A stretch of DNA of 64,000 nucleotides, taken from positions 62,001 through 126,000 of the forward strand of contig CAZSDW010000002.1 of the NCBI GenBank assembly GCA_964605705.1, given 5' to 3'. The stretch is from CAZSDW01 sp964605705. GTDB taxonomy: Bacteria > Fidelibacterota > UBA2242. The first letter of the stretch is position 1. Each line of letters opens with the position of its first letter. Below, in pieces: positions 61,212 to 64,000 of the stretch. Position numbers and translations under genes: made by a program. The notes under the pieces were generated by a model. That model was given only the letters and a program-made list of their open reading frames with translations. It did not search any database and was not told the origin of the DNA.

Positions 61212-61876
61212 AGAGAACGAAGCGGTGTAATTAAGATCAGCTGCCCTTTATCAAATGAAAGTTCGACAGTATCGGTTGTAGTACTGTTACTCACCCCGCG
61301 CGAACCCTCCGATAGGTCTTCCTGATCCAGATTCCATTTTAATCCCTGAGTCCGAACATTATACGCCACAGGCAAACCAAACAGTGAAACAGAGTAATTT
61401 TTTTTGAAACCGATCGAATACGATCCGGGCGGTAAAAGAATATATTCAGAATTTATTGAGTATATCTGAATGGTCATAATCCGGCTGAATTTTTGGGCGA
61501 TCTGTAAAGTAGCAAAACTTTGATCGTCCCGGTCGCCCAGAAATCCAAGTAATAAAATATTTCGATAAACGGTCTCCTGGAAAATGTAGTTAAATCCCTT
61601 TTCAAGATCATTTTCCTGTTGAGAATCAACGGATCTGATCATGACTCCATTGGCTGAGAAGAACTTGTGGGAATCTTTACGGATGGAATCAAGATCACCA
61701 ATGATCAGATGCGGGGTGATCTGATGATCGTATGCATAATTTGCTCCACCGTCGGTACAGATAATGAATTCGGCTTTCGCTAGAATTTTGTCACATAAGT
61801 CTTTCCGGGGAAATTCAGCATTTCCCATCAGAACACAATAGGGATTTTCAGGAACCTGATATATCGGGTTGATCAT
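61208..61876 (-). CDS. thiN: Thiamine pyrophosphokinase
   Basis: This enzyme makes thiamine diphosphate from salvaged thiamine. The 222-residue product has the ATP-binding region CTDGGANYA near 40, PHLIIGDLDSI near 55-65, QQENDLEKGF near 84-93 and the C-terminal beta region with SRGVSNSTTTDTVELSF near 196-212. All are typical of the family. It is co-translated with the downstream symporter. No TPP riboswitch was seen upstream, where an unknown gene ends 20 bases away. Confidence 0.88.
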   Translation of the reverse strand: MINPIYQVPENPYCVLMGNAEFPRKDLCDKILAKAEFIICTDGGANYAYDHQITPHLIIGDLDSIRKDSHKFFSANGVMIRSVDSQQENDLEKGFNYIFQETVYRNILLLGFLGDRDDQSFATLQIAQKFSRIMTIQIYSINSEYILLPPGSYSIGFKKNYSVSLFGLPVAYNVRTQGLKWNLDQEDLSEGSRGVSNSTTTDTVELSFDKGQLILITPLRSL

Positions 61877-61896
61877 TTAAAATTACCGGATGGAAT

Positions 61897-62817
61897 TTAA
61901 AATAGTTTCTCGTACAAGGGGATATTGTTTTTTTGGGTACATTTCAAAAATTTACTAATATCGATAATGAAATTGAATTGGCGCATTTCATCGATGACAG
62001 CCTTCTGGTACTCTTTGGAATTGAAATATTTCAGAAGATATTTTTCGAGAGGCAGGATGAGATACTCGGTGTCCCAGACCAGTGTTGTTCCTTTGACATG
62101 ATTGATAATACAGTCAAAATGAGCTGCCCAGGCGACGGTGTGGAATTTATATTTTGACAGAAGATCGCGATTAATTGATTGCAGAATCGCATGGTTGCGG
62201 GGATTGGTGAAGATAAAATCCTTGGTAAACATGAACGCCGTATGATAATAGCGCGGTTTATTGATCATACCCTCCAGGTGAAGCCGACGGGTCAGCAGAA
62301 TTAAAATCTGGAGCATACGCTCGCCTATTCCTAATCCGGGGTAAAGTTGTCCGGGTAATTGCGGTCGCCTTTCATCGAAAGTCATTTTCGGATTCTGAAG
62401 TAACAGCCATTCCACCTGAAGTAAATTGGGATTGCGGTGCGGAAATTGGGGAAGTGAACTCTGTGGAAATGTAACCGGTCCCTTTTTTAGCACCATTTCA
62501 CAAATTTTATGATCGTCGGATTCTTTTCCGGTATAAACAAACATCCGATGAGCATGGGGATCACTGGTGTCAATCTCGACCAGTAAATCTGTTAGACCCA
62601 CTCTTGCCAAAGCTTCGGTAAGCCCAAATGCATCGATGACGTTCTTGAGTCCCTGCTTCGAGAAGATGCCCATAAAGAATGAAGAACTCTGAGCCACCCT
62701 GCCATCCGTAAAAATATCATCCATGCTCAGATCTTCAGAATTGCCACCCGCCTGCAAATCGGATAAAGTCATCTTGCGAGCAATTTTTACATACTGTTTA
62801 CGGTATCGGCTTTTCAT
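61897..62817 (-). CDS. Protein of unknown family
   Basis: The 306-residue product is soluble with no signal peptide. A basic N-terminus (MKSRYRKQYVKIARKMT) is followed by a mixed alpha/beta region. Tryptophan-rich and His-rich segments occur in the middle, such as EIDTSDPHAHRMFVYTG near 95 and KPRYYHTAFMFTKDFIFTNP near 190. The C-terminal part has TTLVWDTEYLILPLEKYLLKYF. I do not recognise the family. It lies between selD and thiN in the same direction, with 40 and 20 bases between, so it may share their transcript. Confidence 0.6.
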   Translation of the reverse strand: MKSRYRKQYVKIARKMTLSDLQAGGNSEDLSMDDIFTDGRVAQSSSFFMGIFSKQGLKNVIDAFGLTEALARVGLTDLLVEIDTSDPHAHRMFVYTGKESDDHKICEMVLKKGPVTFPQSSLPQFPHRNPNLLQVEWLLLQNPKMTFDERRPQLPGQLYPGLGIGERMLQILILLTRRLHLEGMINKPRYYHTAFMFTKDFIFTNPRNHAILQSINRDLLSKYKFHTVAWAAHFDCIINHVKGTTLVWDTEYLILPLEKYLLKYFNSKEYQKAVIDEMRQFNFIIDISKFLKCTQKNNIPLYEKLF

Positions 62818-62857
62818 TTGGTTATTTTTTTTAGGTTACTAAGTTAGTGAACTTCGA

Positions 62858-64000
62858 TTAACGATCAATAAAAATCTTGCTCCGATCTGATTCTTCGAAA
62901 GTTCCAATCCGACTCGCCGGGTGTATCCCGGATTGCTCTAATTCCCTGATAATATTATCCGCATTTGATTCCGGTACTGCCACAAGCAGACCACCCGAAG
63001 TCTGGGCATCGGATAATATGATTCGTAAATAGTTTGTGACTTTATCATCCCAGATGACCCTACCTTCCAGGAATTCCATATTTGCATCAGTCCCGCCGGG
63101 AATGACATTACGGCGAACCATTGCGATGGTATCCGGAATGATCGGAACCTGGGAACTATTTACTCTCGCTGATATGCCGCCGGCTCCCAGCATTTCCGAC
63201 AGGTGTCCCAGTAAGCCAAAGCCGGTTACATCGGTGCAGGCATGAACAGAATAGTTTTTGAGAATGCCAGCCGCTTTTGCGTTCAAGGTGGACATGATGC
63301 GAATGATTAATTCTTTGGTTTTATCGCTTAAGAGTCCGCGCTTCAATGCCGTTGATAAAATACCCAGTCCGATCGGCTTGGTTAAAATAAGGGCATCTCC
63401 CGCTTGTGCGCCGGTATTGCGCCAGATTTTATCGGGATGAACGATTCCGGTTACAGACAGACCGAATTTGGGTTCATTATCCTCGATAGTATGTCCGCCA
63501 AGAATCGGAATTCCGGCTTCCCGGGCGACCTGCCAGGCACCTTCCAGAATCCGTTCCAGCACCTTCATGGGAAGTCGTTTTTCCGGAAAAGCGGCGACGT
63601 TCAATGCAAATAGCGGTTTCGCGCCCATAGCATAAATATCACTGAGTGAATTCGCGGCTGCAATGCGTCCGAAATCAAAGGGATCATCGACAATCGGTGT
63701 AAAAAAATCGACTGTTGCCACCAGGGAAATTTCATCATTCAGACGAAATACGGCGGCGTCATCGGAAGTTTCAAAACCTACCTGGGTAAACTCCGATGGA
63801 ATCACACTGAATTTTTTCAGGATTTCTTCCAGGTTCTGTGGACGAATTTTACAGGCACAGCCCAAACCGTGTGTATATTGGGTCAGGCGGATATCCGATA
63901 TATTGCTGATTGTTACTTCCGTTAACATATTTTCATTCAGGTGAAGGTAGGTGTCCGTAATCTTGCGGACTGCGATGTTGACCTCCTCCAGACTGGTTGT
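62858..64000 (-). CDS. selD: Selenide, water dikinase, apparently fused to a cysteine-desulfurase-like domain (cut by window edge)
   Basis: SelD makes selenophosphate for selenocysteine and selenouridine. The SelD part is 356 residues from Met at 63928. It begins DIRLTQYTHGLGCACKIRP with catalytic-type Cys, then SLSDIYAMGAKPLFALN near 92, GGHTIEDNEPKFGLSVTG near 140 and SDAQTSGGLLVA near 310. The frame has no stop before Met and stays open to the right edge with TTSLEEVNIAVRKITDTYLH, which resembles the C-terminus of NifS/SufS-type enzymes. No good ribosome binding site precedes the internal ATG. The protein is therefore probably a desulfurase-SelD fusion, most of whose first domain lies outside the window. 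The SelD call is firm and the fusion is inferred from 24 residues. Confidence 0.9.
   Translation of the reverse strand, partial: TTSLEEVNIAVRKITDTYLHLNENMLTEVTISNISDIRLTQYTHGLGCACKIRPQNLEEILKKFSVIPSEFTQVGFETSDDAAVFRLNDEISLVATVDFFTPIVDDPFDFGRIAAANSLSDIYAMGAKPLFALNVAAFPEKRLPMKVLERILEGAWQVAREAGIPILGGHTIEDNEPKFGLSVTGIVHPDKIWRNTGAQAGDALILTKPIGLGILSTALKRGLLSDKTKELIIRIMSTLNAKAAGILKNYSVHACTDVTGFGLLGHLSEMLGAGGISARVNSSQVPIIPDTIAMVRRNVIPGGTDANMEFLEGRVIWDDKVTNYLRIILSDAQTSGGLLVAVPESNADNIIRELEQSGIHPASRIGTFEESDRSKIFIDR

Noticed and set aside
61877..61896. TPP riboswitch before thiN
   Set aside because: Only 20 bases separate the genes and no CTGAGA-type motif is seen.
62858..63928. Selenocysteine in SelD itself
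   Set aside because: The catalytic position reads GCACK with ordinary Cys codons, and no in-frame TGA is found in the gene.
1..64000. CRISPR array or cas genes
   Set aside because: No regularly spaced direct repeats and no Cas-like protein were found. The only repeats are the few palindromes described.
1..64000. Integrase with att sites, prophage or classical insertion sequence
   Set aside because: The only recombinase is a Xer-type enzyme in a housekeeping operon. No transposase was seen, and neither tRNA gene has an adjoining integrase.

Overview
The window is an ordinary-density bacterial chromosome segment with long co-directional operons. It most likely belongs to the FCB superphylum (a Marinimicrobia-, Calditrichota- or KSB1-like lineage rather than a typical Bacteroidetes). 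The clues are a group II geranylgeranylglyceryl-phosphate synthase, two secreted proteins with T9SS-type C-terminal sorting domains, a TonB receptor with a carboxypeptidase-like plug extension beside a DUF4249-like lipoprotein, an MXAN_6640-type metalloprotease, B12-dependent ribonucleotide reductase and a PyrR attenuation system. No exact taxon can be read from the sequence.

Layout. 1-2.6 kb (minus): a PAS histidine kinase cut by the left edge and a membrane PHP-domain protein. 2.7-12.8 kb (plus): a housekeeping run efp-accB-accC-gcvH-gcvPA-GGGPS-gmhA-xerD-site-2 protease-small membrane protein-mutL-miaA. 12.8-20.2 kb (plus): MBOAT acyltransferase with an SGNH-like partner, an esterase, and an envelope trio (unknown barrel-like protein, TonB receptor, lipoprotein). 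20.3-22.4 kb (minus): a restriction-modification module of MjaI type with a frameshifted nuclease gene, lying between two related palindromic repeats. 22.5-28.6 kb: DUF2804 protein, LapA-like protein, SLC13/ArsB-type permease, a PAS lipoprotein, a TPR lipoprotein, YciH/SUI1 and a T9SS cargo protein. 28.7-31.9 kb: a glycoside hydrolase family 2 gene with apparent gene fragments on both sides, again between two small palindromes. 31.9-34.3 kb (minus): a MacB/FtsX permease. 34.4-37.3 kb: a sigma-54-controlled glnK-amtB-porin locus. 37.4-40.3 kb: a PyrR attenuator and pyrR-pyrB-pyrC. 40.3-43.9 kb: rplM-rpsI-rpsB-tsf-pyrH-frr ending in a strong terminator. 43.9-46.5 kb (minus): nrdJ with an NrdR-like box. 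46.7-51.7 kb (plus): tRNA-Gly, DUF512 radical-SAM protein, der, metalloprotease, YigZ. 51.7-64 kb (minus): 6S RNA, mazG, ybeY, 7TMR-HD phosphodiesterase, fabH, recJ, RNase P RNA, zinc-ribbon coiled coil, tRNA-Val, a sodium symporter overlapping thiamine pyrophosphokinase, an unknown protein, and SelD, whose frame continues to the right edge with what looks like the tail of a cysteine desulfurase.

Most interesting points. One family of short palindromes (core AACCTTnnnAAGG) brackets both accessory modules, the R-M system and the GH2 cassette, as if marking sites of gene gain. The modification enzyme carries a C-terminal staphylococcal-nuclease-like domain. SelD appears fused to a NifS-like enzyme. 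EF-P has Arg at the tip position usually held by Lys, and GlnK lacks the modifiable tyrosine at position 51. RNase P RNA begins inside the stop codon of the gene before it.
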